This document shows positions 39,251 through 48,494 of a stretch of DNA of 64,000 nucleotides, piece after piece. The number at the start of each line of letters is the position of its first letter. The first letter of the stretch is position 1. Both the position numbers and the translations under genes were made by a program. The DNA comes from an uncultured Eubacterium sp. (lineage in GTDB: Bacteria > Bacillota > Clostridia > Oscillospirales > Acutalibacteraceae): NCBI GenBank assembly GCA_905233545.1, contig CAJOEV010000002.1:1-64000 (forward strand). The letters run 5' to 3'. The notes below the pieces were generated by a model. It was not told the DNA's origin, ran no database searches, and saw only the letters and a program-made list of their open reading frames with translations.

Positions 39251-42085
39251 TTAATTATTTGCATTCATATACGGCGTCAGGTCAAGGAAATCGCCGAGTT
39301 TTCTGTCCCATTCAAGGGTTGTGAAGCGCATAAACATACCCGGAGTAAAGGTAAGCTCGCCGACGTAAACCCTGTCCTCAACCTCATAGAAATCAATTCT
39401 GACAAGCGGGAATTTTTTTGAAAGAATCTTTGATAATTCAATCATCTTATCAAGATTATTCGGCTTGGGCGGATTATCGGAAAAACGCTTTCCTCTTCTT
39501 CCTGTGGGAAGAATGTTCCAATCCATATCAACAAAGGTTCTGCTTTCCATATTGGTTAAACGGTCGCTTACAACAAGCGCATATTTCGGCACGCCGTTAC
39601 AGCAGTAGATTTTGTAGTCGTTGAGCGAAGCCCTTCCGTTTTCCTTGAGCAGTCTTTCAATTATTAGTGCGGGCTTTTCGAGCTTTTCGTCGGTTACGCA
39701 CATATTTCTGTAGTAATAGTTGTTCCATGGATAAAGCCACGAAGTAAGCTCAGCTTTGAGCTCATCAAGGTTTTCGGCATCCTTGTCGTTGATAACCTTA
39801 ACGCTCGATGCGCCCCAGCCGTCGTTGAGCTTGACAACAAACGACCTCGGAAGCTCGTCGAAATCAATGTCCGAAGCGTTTTCATAAACGCCGTATGTGG
39901 GAACTATATACTCTTTTCCGATGATTTCGGAAATATAGTCCTTTGCAGTGGTTTTGTCCGCCACTCTTGCGATATCGGGATGCTTGTAGTTAAGCGCAAG
40001 CCAGAGGATTTTTTCGTTGATTGTTTTCGGATTGCTTAAATCGGGGAAGTACTGCAGCTCTGCCATTGCGCGCTCTTCAAGATAGTGGCGCTTCATCTGG
40101 GGAGTTGCCTTTTCGTCCATAAAGAAGAACTCTTTTTCGTCGCTTCTTTCAAACTGATATTCGTCATCGTCGTCGGCTTCTGCCTCGGTTTTGCTTTCGT
40201 GAATCAGCTTTAGCTCGTCGTAGCCAATCTGTTCAAGGAATTCTCTTTTGATTCCGCGTCCGATTGTTGCCTGCTGAGCAAAGAACTGGGTCATTGCATT
40301 GCCTTCAACAACAATCCATTTTCCGTCAGCTGTGTAGGTGAAGTCCCAGCCGATATATCTTGCATCTTTGATTTCAAGCGCAATTTTTTTTGCAATATTA
40401 AGAGCTTCGCTCCAGTCGGGGAGCTTAATGCCCCTGAATTCATATCCGTTATCGGGATGGGTTTCATATATTATTCCGCGCTCATCAATTCCGCTGCTGT
40501 CGAGAATACCGTTTTCGGAGTTGATATGAACAAGGATTCCGCCTGCGCCTCCGTTGTCAACAAATGCGCCCGCTCTTCCTATTTTCATAAAACAGCTTGA
40601 AATTTCAGCGCGGTAGTTTTTAACAAAGGTAACGATTCTTACGGTGTTGACCGAATCCCTGTTGAGTTTTTTGATTTCGTCGCCTGCGTTAATCAGCTCT
40701 TCAAGAATTATCAGCTTTCCGCCTTCCGAAAGCTCTTCATAGAGGTTGTCAACATCGGTATCGGGCTTGATTTCGATTTTTTCAACGCCTCTTCCCAGAG
40801 CATCGTAGTTGTTCTTTTTAACAAAGGTTGAGTGGCGGGAGCAGAAATCCTTAAAGGTTTCTTTTGCATTTTCACCGTCAATCAGAACAATTTCTCTTCC
40901 GTAGTATTTGCTGAGTGCCGAATATGCGGAATATTTGTTGTTGAACATATCCTTGACGGGCTGGGGGTTGAGGGTTTCGATAACCTGCGCCCTCATTTCA
41001 CTTGAAACGTAGCTTGTTTTTTCCATAACACTCTTGCCGTAGAAATGGAAGGAAACATATTCGTCGGGAGTGAATTTCAAAAGAAGCTCGCAAACTCTCA
41101 TATCAAGAGCAACATCGTGATAAAGCTTTTTGTCGGCTTCAACTTCGGGGATTGAGAATCTGATTTTGTCAATCAGCATTTCTCTTTTGCCGTCGGAAAG
41201 AACCTTATCAACGGTTGCATAGAACTCGTCAATTTCATCGGATACGGCGTTATATCCGAGCTTGCCGTCTTCAATTTCAACAAGCTTTTCCCTGATTCTT
41301 GAGGCAAGCTGCCAGAGCCAGATTGTTGTCTGAAGTCTTCTGTCGACTTCATAATTATCTTTGTCAAGGTCGAGCTCATAGATTCCGTAGTCGAAATACC
41401 AGTTAACGCCGACAACGAAAAACGGCTGTTTTTCGCGGATTCTTTCAAGCTCTTCCTTAACCTCTTCCTTGGTTTTGCCGCAGATTTCAGTGATTTTATC
41501 ATAGACCTCGTCCCTGTGCATCTGCTTTCTGTTGAGGCGAAGAGCAACGGTTGCCATCTCTGTTTCGGACATATTATACATTTCATTTGTATAGTATTTT
41601 TTCGGAGTGATGCCGAAGGAATCCTTTGCCCTTTGCATCTTTTCATCCGCTTTTTCATATGTCCAGCCCGTTTTGTCAACAACCCTGTTAACCCAGAGCT
41701 TTCTTCCTTTGGGCGCTGTGCCGAGGCTTTTTTTGTCCGCCCAGACGGCAAGCCGGTTGTCGCTGAGGTTATAAAGCTCGTTTGAGATATAGGTTTCAAG
41801 TGAAAGCTTGTACTGATTTTTGAGGAAATCGGCATAATCAACGGCTTCGTCATATGAAAGATTTTTCTTTTTCATAAGCGTTTCAATGTTTTCGCGCCTT
41901 TTTTGGATTGACTGAGCCCTCTGAACAAACTCTTCATCCGATAATTTATAAAGCTCCAGCTTTGAATACAAGCTGTAGGAAATTCCGTATTCCTTCCTTG
42001 CAGCCATCATTTTTTTGTTGGCTTCAGAGAATGAAATATTTGCTTTTTTTGCAACATTTTTTATGTCGTTATAGGGTATTCTCAT
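39251..42085 (-). CDS. Dual ATP-grasp protein: N-terminal tandem helical repeats, sugar-transfer-associated-type ATP-grasp, C-terminal TupA-like ATP-grasp
   Basis: Start MRIPYNDIKN at 42085; two ATP-grasp regions ('YIGWDFTYTADGKWIVVEGNAMTQF' and 'PRSFVVKLNDGWGASSVKVINDK...VRIDFYEVEDRVYVGELTFTPGMFM'). Confidence 0.8.
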   Translation of the reverse strand: MRIPYNDIKNVAKKANISFSEANKKMMAARKEYGISYSLYSKLELYKLSDEEFVQRAQSIQKRRENIETLMKKKNLSYDEAVDYADFLKNQYKLSLETYISNELYNLSDNRLAVWADKKSLGTAPKGRKLWVNRVVDKTGWTYEKADEKMQRAKDSFGITPKKYYTNEMYNMSETEMATVALRLNRKQMHRDEVYDKITEICGKTKEEVKEELERIREKQPFFVVGVNWYFDYGIYELDLDKDNYEVDRRLQTTIWLWQLASRIREKLVEIEDGKLGYNAVSDEIDEFYATVDKVLSDGKREMLIDKIRFSIPEVEADKKLYHDVALDMRVCELLLKFTPDEYVSFHFYGKSVMEKTSYVSSEMRAQVIETLNPQPVKDMFNNKYSAYSALSKYYGREIVLIDGENAKETFKDFCSRHSTFVKKNNYDALGRGVEKIEIKPDTDVDNLYEELSEGGKLIILEELINAGDEIKKLNRDSVNTVRIVTFVKNYRAEISSCFMKIGRAGAFVDNGGAGGILVHINSENGILDSSGIDERGIIYETHPDNGYEFRGIKLPDWSEALNIAKKIALEIKDARYIGWDFTYTADGKWIVVEGNAMTQFFAQQATIGRGIKREFLEQIGYDELKLIHESKTEAEADDDDEYQFERSDEKEFFFMDEKATPQMKRHYLEERAMAELQYFPDLSNPKTINEKILWLALNYKHPDIARVADKTTAKDYISEIIGKEYIVPTYGVYENASDIDFDELPRSFVVKLNDGWGASSVKVINDKDAENLDELKAELTSWLYPWNNYYYRNMCVTDEKLEKPALIIERLLKENGRASLNDYKIYCCNGVPKYALVVSDRLTNMESRTFVDMDWNILPTGRRGKRFSDNPPKPNNLDKMIELSKILSKKFPLVRIDFYEVEDRVYVGELTFTPGMFMRFTTLEWDRKLGDFLDLTPYMNANN

Positions 42086-42227
42086 GGTGACTCTCCTAAA
42101 ATTACTGCTAAAAATTATAATATACAAATTCAAAGATTTTGTCAATATTTATTGAATTCTTGCAAATGGTTTCCGCTTGGTATATAATAATTATGAAATA
42201 ATATTCTTTTTAAGAGGTTTAACTGTT

Positions 42228-44900
42228 ATGAAAAATATTAAAAAAGTTATGGCAGTTCTTCTGTCGGTGATTATGGTTATCGGATTTATTCCGTTTTCAG
42301 CGAATGCGGATGTCGATGTTTCCGATTATATCAAAACAAAATCTGCTTATGAATTCAGCAGTGTTAATGAAAACGCACCCGAAAGCAATGTAAATAGGGT
42401 TTTGGTGTCTTTAACGGACAAGGCTCCCGAAACACCCGAGGAACCTGAAGAGCCGGAGGAACCCGAAGAACCTGAAGAACCCGAAGAACCCGGAGAACCG
42501 GAAGAATCTGAGGAACCAGAGGAGCCCGAAGAGCCCGAAGACCCCGAAAATCCCGACGGCGATAATGCATGGGAAACCGAGCCCATTGAAGTAGACCCCG
42601 AAACGCAGGGCAAAAAGACATATTTAAATGTTGACTACACCTGCGAAATCAACGCGGTTGAATACAGGGTCGGTTTGTCAAAGGTCAACGGCAGTTTCCA
42701 GACTCTTTGCTATGTTGCGCCCGAAGACAGAACTGTTGACGGCAAGACCTGCAACGGCTTTACCGTATGCATTAACCTTGATAACTACGGCATTGCCGCA
42801 GGAGATTACTATCTCAATATTTCAAGGGCAAGAACTGATGAGCAGTGCAGCCACACTAAGTACGGCGACGGCGGAAACTGCTACAGAAACGCAATAATAC
42901 GCATTGCCGATGACGGCGCAGCGTCAATTGTTGATTACTACGGAGTGCAGGAGCACAACGAAGAAATCTATAACGACGAAAGATACAATAGTCCAAATTT
43001 ATACACCGATAAAACAATGGAGGATGTTCCGTACTGCCTTAATGATGTTATTAATGATACGGGCTCAGAAACCCCTTCAAAAGTCGATTCAGAAAAGAAA
43101 TCCTTAACAAGCACCCAGCTTTCATATATAGAAACTGTTGCAAAAAGATTATCCGCAAACAAAACCGGTGCTTATGAAAAAGCAAAGGCAATATACAGCT
43201 ATGTAAGCAAGAATACTTTCTATGACGAGTATTCCCACTCACATGTCAACACAGTTAAAACAATAAACAATCCCTACACAAATATCAAAAAGATTGAGGA
43301 CGGCAAAAACGCCTACACCTGCTGTGTCGGCTATTCTTCACTGATGTGCGCTCTTCTGCGCGCGATTGGTATTCCGACAAGGGTAATCTACGGAATTCAC
43401 CTGAGCATACCCAAGGAATCGTGGACGGAGAATATCGACGCAACTGCAATGCGCGAGGATGACCACTACTGGGTTGAATTCTTCGATGGCGAAAGATGGG
43501 TTATTGCCGACGCGAATATGGGAACCTCAAACAAGTGGTACAGAAACGGAACAACCGACGACAGCGGACAAAAGGTTTACTATCTCGGCGGAAACAAGGG
43601 CGAAAAGGCACAGAATAATTTCACATTCTTCGACCCGTCGCCCGAGCAGTTTGCTTCTTCACACTGTACCATCGGCGTTTTCTCAAAGAAGCTGATAACA
43701 AAGAAAAATGACGCTCAGAAGCTGTCGGCATTCTTAAATCAGAAGAATTCTTCAAACAAAACAAACGCACAGGTTCTCGGCTCAAAAGGCGCCTTTGAAT
43801 CAAACGGAGCGGTTGAGTCCTGGAATCTTGATAGCATTTATTCAAATGTTTTCACGGGCGAGCTTGAAAGAATAGATTTTTCAAGCGCAAAGAATCTTGC
43901 GGGTGCGGCTGATTTTTCCAACTGCAAGGGACTCAGATGGTTCAACGCTTCCGAAAATGCAGGGCTGACTTCGCTCAATCTTTCGGGCGATTCGGCGCTT
44001 GAATCGGCGTATATTTCAAAATGCTCAGTAACCGATTTCAATGCAACGGGATGCACATCGCTTGCAAAATTCAGCGCCAACGGCAATCCTCTTAAATCGG
44101 CAAAATACACCTTTAAAACAAGCAAAACAGCAACAATAACCTCTGTGGGAGGAGGAACGTTCCAGGTTGCATATGACGGCTCAAAGCACACAATGAAAGC
44201 ATATGCAACGGACGGAAACTATTTCTCGGGTTGGCTCGATTCAAAAGGAAACAAGCTTTCATCAAACTGCGAGTATTCAACCTCAACAACCTCATCCTTT
44301 ACCTACACTGCAAAATTCCTTAAGCTTGCAACACCCGCTAATTTCAAGATTGTTGCAGCATCTCCGACAGGACAGACAATTTCCTGGGATAAGGTATCTG
44401 CTGCCGACGGATACTATCTCTACAAGAGCACATCAAAAACAAGCGGTTTCACAATTGCAAACAATCTTGTTGGCGCAAGCAACACAAAGGTTACAAAAAC
44501 AGGGCTTACAACAGGAAAAACCTACTACTATTATGTTGTTGCATATAAAAAGGTAAGCGGAGCTTCCTATACCTCATACAGTATACCTACTTCAACTCTT
44601 TCAAAGAAGGTTGTTCCTCCCGCTCCGAAACCGACTCTTTCAACGGGAAGCAAATATATCAATGTTAAATTTACAAGAATCGCAAATGTAACCGGATATG
44701 AGATATACCGCTCAACAAGCTCATCTTCGGGATTCACCAAAGTTGCAACATTAAAACAGGGCGCGTCAACCGTAAATTATAAGAATACAGGGCTCAAAAA
44801 AGGCAAAAAATACTACTACAAGGTCAGAGCATATAAAACGGTTGGCTCAAAGAAGGTTTATTCCGCTTATTCATCAGTTAAAAGCATAACATGCAAGTAA
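42228..44900 (+). CDS. Secreted transglutaminase-like protein with Glu-Pro repeat linker, LRR-like/InlB-like region and fibronectin III domains
   Basis: Start 42228; signal peptide; (EPEEPEEPE) repeat; 'YTCCVGYSSLMCALLRAIGIPTRVIYG...DDHYWVEFFDGERWVIADANM'; two C-terminal Fn3-like repeats. Confidence 0.85.
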   Translation: MKNIKKVMAVLLSVIMVIGFIPFSANADVDVSDYIKTKSAYEFSSVNENAPESNVNRVLVSLTDKAPETPEEPEEPEEPEEPEEPEEPGEPEESEEPEEPEEPEDPENPDGDNAWETEPIEVDPETQGKKTYLNVDYTCEINAVEYRVGLSKVNGSFQTLCYVAPEDRTVDGKTCNGFTVCINLDNYGIAAGDYYLNISRARTDEQCSHTKYGDGGNCYRNAIIRIADDGAASIVDYYGVQEHNEEIYNDERYNSPNLYTDKTMEDVPYCLNDVINDTGSETPSKVDSEKKSLTSTQLSYIETVAKRLSANKTGAYEKAKAIYSYVSKNTFYDEYSHSHVNTVKTINNPYTNIKKIEDGKNAYTCCVGYSSLMCALLRAIGIPTRVIYGIHLSIPKESWTENIDATAMREDDHYWVEFFDGERWVIADANMGTSNKWYRNGTTDDSGQKVYYLGGNKGEKAQNNFTFFDPSPEQFASSHCTIGVFSKKLITKKNDAQKLSAFLNQKNSSNKTNAQVLGSKGAFESNGAVESWNLDSIYSNVFTGELERIDFSSAKNLAGAADFSNCKGLRWFNASENAGLTSLNLSGDSALESAYISKCSVTDFNATGCTSLAKFSANGNPLKSAKYTFKTSKTATITSVGGGTFQVAYDGSKHTMKAYATDGNYFSGWLDSKGNKLSSNCEYSTSTTSSFTYTAKFLKLATPANFKIVAASPTGQTISWDKVSAADGYYLYKSTSKTSGFTIANNLVGASNTKVTKTGLTTGKTYYYYVVAYKKVSGASYTSYSIPTSTLSKKVVPPAPKPTLSTGSKYINVKFTRIANVTGYEIYRSTSSSSGFTKVATLKQGASTVNYKNTGLKKGKKYYYKVRAYKTVGSKKVYSAYSSVKSITCK
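42430..42550 (+). repeat. Glu-Pro codon repeat (cccgaagaacctgaagaa-like units)
   Basis: Tandem degenerate GAA/GAG-CCN repeat in the transglutaminase-like gene. Confidence 0.85.
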
Positions 44901-44909
44901 TATTGATTC

Positions 44910-44945
44910 AGGAGTTACCGTTTTTTATGGTAACTCCTTTTTCTT
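44910..44945 (+). terminator. Rho-independent terminator
   Basis: ggagttaccgttttttatggtaactccttttt. Confidence 0.85.
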
Positions 44946-45054
44946 TTCAACAAATTAATAAATCTATTGACATATTTATCACTAATGTGGTAAACTCTCT
45001 TATATATAATTATTTATAAATAAGACTAATAAAAAAGACACAAGAGGAACTCAA

Positions 45055-46173
45055 GTGAAAGTATTTATTTTATATGTTTTAAGGGTGCTTCTGATAATCA
45101 TCTACGCTCCTTTAAAACTGCTTCCTTCAAAACAGAATAAAGTTGTTTTCCTCAGCCGACAGACTAATGATGTCAGCCTTGACTACAGACTGCTCCAGGA
45201 TTATCTCAAAAGCGAGAAACCCGATATTAATATAGTTAATATCTGCAGAAGATATGAGAGAAACGAAAAAGGCTATTCTGAATACATTGTGTTTGTTAAA
45301 AACATATTCAGAAGTCTCTATCATCTTTCAACATCGCGGGTTTGCGTAATCGACGGATACTGGCCCGCTGTTTCAATGCTCAGACACAAGAAAACCCTGA
45401 CGGTTGTTCAGATATGGCACGCAATGGGCAAGATCAAAGAGTCGGGCTATAAATCGCTCAACAAAAAGAGCGGAAGAAACCCGAAAGTCGCAAAAGCAAT
45501 GGCAATGCACAGAAATTATGATGTTATCATTGCGGGCGGCAAGGCATGGAATAAATTCTATTGCGAGAGCTTTGATGTAAGCGAGGATGTCCTCTTGAAC
45601 TGCGGACTTCCCAGAATAGATTATCTTCTTGCAACAAAGGACGAAAACCGACAAAAGATATTAAAGGCATATCCCGAACTTGAAAACAAAACGGTTCTTC
45701 TCTATGCACCGACATTCAGAAAAGGCTGGAACGCCGATTGGGACGATTTTGCAAAACTGCTTGATTTCAGCAAGTATGCACTGATAGTCAAGCACCATCC
45801 CAATCAGAAATTGACTCTCACATCCGATTGCTTAACTTGTGATGAATTTTCATCGGATGAACTGCTCAGCGTTTGTGATTATCTTATTACAGACTATTCC
45901 GCAATAGCAGTTGAGGGCGCGCTTCTTGATGTTAAAACCTTCTACTATGTTTACGACTATGAGAAGTATCTTGAAAACAACGGCTTGAACATTGATTTGT
46001 TTGAGGAAATGCCGAACTGCGTTTTCAAAAATGCAAACGAGTTAACCCGGGCGCTTGAAAAAGAATATCCCGTTTCATCGCTTGAGAGCTATAAAAAGAA
46101 GTTCCTTCCCGAAAACCTCGGAACTTCAACCAAGACCATAGGGGACTATATCATAAAATATTTGGGTAAATAA
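45055..46173 (+). CDS. CDP-glycerol glycerophosphotransferase (TagB/TagF-like) family protein
   Basis: 'QIWHAMGKIKESGYKSLNKKSGR', 'YAPTFRKGWNADW', 'CDYLITDYSAIAVEGALLDVKTFYYVYDYEKY'; GTG start. Confidence 0.85.
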   Translation: MKVFILYVLRVLLIIIYAPLKLLPSKQNKVVFLSRQTNDVSLDYRLLQDYLKSEKPDINIVNICRRYERNEKGYSEYIVFVKNIFRSLYHLSTSRVCVIDGYWPAVSMLRHKKTLTVVQIWHAMGKIKESGYKSLNKKSGRNPKVAKAMAMHRNYDVIIAGGKAWNKFYCESFDVSEDVLLNCGLPRIDYLLATKDENRQKILKAYPELENKTVLLYAPTFRKGWNADWDDFAKLLDFSKYALIVKHHPNQKLTLTSDCLTCDEFSSDELLSVCDYLITDYSAIAVEGALLDVKTFYYVYDYEKYLENNGLNIDLFEEMPNCVFKNANELTRALEKEYPVSSLESYKKKFLPENLGTSTKTIGDYIIKYLGK

Positions 46174-46174
46174 A

Positions 46175-47221
46175 ATGAGTTTCATTAAAGCAATTATCAA
46201 AAAACTGAAATTATTTGTTTTATACTTTGTGCGTATTGTTTTTGCCAAGAATCATTTCAAGGTGCCTTTCTATAAAAAGGTAAAGGCTAACCTTATGGGC
46301 GGTTATCTGGCTGATCAATACGCCCTTTATGATTTTGACCATAACGACAGGCACGAATATCTTTCGGAATTCGATTGGTATAAATCAAGATACATCAACG
46401 AGCCGTTTGATTTTATGCTCAATAACAAGGTTGTTTGCTCGCTTGTTATGGGGCAGTATGTCCGCGTTGCAAAAACCTTTGCAGTCAAAAACAAAAAGCA
46501 CATAACCTCGGAAGATGACCAAATAACCAATTATGAGGATATTATCAATCTTCTTAAAAGAGAGAAAATGCTCATCATAAAGCCCTTCGGAAAAGGAAAG
46601 GGAATCGGAGTTTATCTCTTTAAATATGAGGGCGGAAAATTCTATATCGGCGTTGATGAGTGCAGCGAAAGAGATATTATCGAACTGCTCAAAAAGCGCG
46701 ATAACTGGATGCTCACCGAATATATTCATCAGCATCAGTATCTCAATGATATTTTTGATAAAACCGCTAATACAATAAGGCTTATAACTCTGCGCGACCC
46801 GAAAACGCAGAAAATCAAGGTTTTCTTTGCCGTTCAGAGAATAGGCACTTCAAAAACCGTTCCCGTTGACAACGGAAGCGAGGGCGCGCTGATATCAAAA
46901 ATTGACATTGAAACGGGCGAGCTTTCCGAAGCAAAAACACTTCACAATCACAATGTTTATGAGATTCATCCCGACACAAATGCACCGATTAAGGGCGTTG
47001 TTGTTCCGAACTGGGAAAGAATCAAAAAAGAAATTGTTGACCTTGCAAACAAGGTTTCATTTATGAATTTTGTTGCATGGGATATTCTTGTAACCGATGA
47101 TTCAATGTGCATAATCGAGGCAAACACTTCCTCGGGCGTTAATATAATTCAGCTCTGGGGCGGACAGCGCCACGGCGAGCTCGGCGATTTCTATCGCTAT
47201 CATAAAGTAATCAAGAAATAA
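46175..47221 (+). CDS. ATP-grasp family protein (sugar-transfer-associated type)
   Basis: 'IIKPFGKGKGIGVYLF', 'TANTIRLITLRDPKTQKIKVFFAVQRIGT', 'FVAWDILVTDDSMCIIEANTSSGV'; 1-nt gap from previous gene. Confidence 0.82.
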   Translation: MSFIKAIIKKLKLFVLYFVRIVFAKNHFKVPFYKKVKANLMGGYLADQYALYDFDHNDRHEYLSEFDWYKSRYINEPFDFMLNNKVVCSLVMGQYVRVAKTFAVKNKKHITSEDDQITNYEDIINLLKREKMLIIKPFGKGKGIGVYLFKYEGGKFYIGVDECSERDIIELLKKRDNWMLTEYIHQHQYLNDIFDKTANTIRLITLRDPKTQKIKVFFAVQRIGTSKTVPVDNGSEGALISKIDIETGELSEAKTLHNHNVYEIHPDTNAPIKGVVVPNWERIKKEIVDLANKVSFMNFVAWDILVTDDSMCIIEANTSSGVNIIQLWGGQRHGELGDFYRYHKVIKK

Positions 47222-47270
47222 TTAATTCTCCTGATGTTATTCAGAGGCTATTAAGTTAAAGGAGACTTAT

Positions 47271-48494
47271 ATGAAAAAAAACAGCCCCATTATCAAGCAG
47301 TCCAAAAAAGTCAGAGCATGGTGCCAGAAAAAAGGCTTTCATTCCGACTTTGCCGTTCGTCTGATAGCAAATACATACAGATTTGCTCTTTTTGTTTTCG
47401 GAAAATCCAAAAAGCGTTTTGAATCCGCGCTCAAGGTTATGAACGACTATCTGACGGAGGAAGAGCTTTCTTCCCGCAAAACCGTGCGCAGAATCTATAA
47501 CGATATTCTTTTCTGCAGATTTATGTACGGAACGGTTACAAGGGAGTATTTCTCTTTTGATTTCAGACTTCTTACCCACGAGGCGAGAATCACATATCTG
47601 ACAAGGAACAACAAATATCCTTTCTACAGAAAATTCAACAACCAGAACTATGTCGGTTATCTCAACAAGAAAACAGAAACCTACAAAAAGTTCAAAGAAT
47701 TCTATAAAAGAGATGTTCTTTGCATCTATGATGAAAACGATTTTGATGCATTCGTTGAATTTGTCGGCAAGCACGAAAGATTTATCTATAAGCCCGCTGA
47801 CGACTACGGAGGACACGGAGTTAAAATCTATAACTCCAAAAAATACGGCTCATTAAAGGAGCTGTTTGATGTTATTCTCTTTAACGGCGGATGTGTTGTT
47901 GAAGAGCTGATTGTTCAGGCAGACCCGATTAAATCCCTTCATCCCGCATCTGTAAACACAATGCGTGTTGTTGCATTCCTTTCCCCGAGCGGAGAAACAA
48001 AAATTCAGTGGTGCTTCCTTCGTATGGGAATGGGCGGCAGCCATACCGACAATATGAGCTCGGGCGGACTTGCAATTATGGTTGACCCGAAAACGGGAAT
48101 TGCCTATCTTCCGGGACGCGACTGGCTCGGCGCAGAGCATCTTTTCCACCCCGACACGGGCGCAAAGCTTATCGGACTCCAGATTCCCGAGTGGGATAAG
48201 CTTCTTGAGCTTATCAACAAGCTCTCGCACGTTATTCCGCAGATAAGACTTGTTGGCTGGGACCTTGCGTATACTGACAAGGGCTGGATTTTTGTTGAGG
48301 GAAATGCAACTCCTCAATGTGTTTCGGCTCAGCTTACAAATTTCAACGGCAGACTCTATCTCTATAAGAATATGGATGCCGAATATGATGCGTACACGGA
48401 ATTTGAGGAGGGCTCAATTACCGAAGACGAGCTGAATGAACGCCTTGAATTAATTGCAAAGAATGAATATGAACCCAAGGAGGAAACAAAGTGA
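47271..48494 (+). CDS. ATP-grasp family protein (sugar-transfer-associated type)
   Basis: 'FIYKPADDYGGHGVKIY', 'SVNTMRVVAFLSPSGETKIQWCFLRMGMGGSHTDNMSSGG', 'LVGWDLAYTDKGWIFVEGNATPQ'. Confidence 0.85.
   Translation: MKKNSPIIKQSKKVRAWCQKKGFHSDFAVRLIANTYRFALFVFGKSKKRFESALKVMNDYLTEEELSSRKTVRRIYNDILFCRFMYGTVTREYFSFDFRLLTHEARITYLTRNNKYPFYRKFNNQNYVGYLNKKTETYKKFKEFYKRDVLCIYDENDFDAFVEFVGKHERFIYKPADDYGGHGVKIYNSKKYGSLKELFDVILFNGGCVVEELIVQADPIKSLHPASVNTMRVVAFLSPSGETKIQWCFLRMGMGGSHTDNMSSGGLAIMVDPKTGIAYLPGRDWLGAEHLFHPDTGAKLIGLQIPEWDKLLELINKLSHVIPQIRLVGWDLAYTDKGWIFVEGNATPQCVSAQLTNFNGRLYLYKNMDAEYDAYTEFEEGSITEDELNERLELIAKNEYEPKEETK

Noticed and set aside
42347-42621. Antisense ORFs with Gly-Ser-Ser or Leu-Arg repeats
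   Set aside because: Both are mirror products of the Glu-Pro codon repeat on the + strand; no RBS or domain support.
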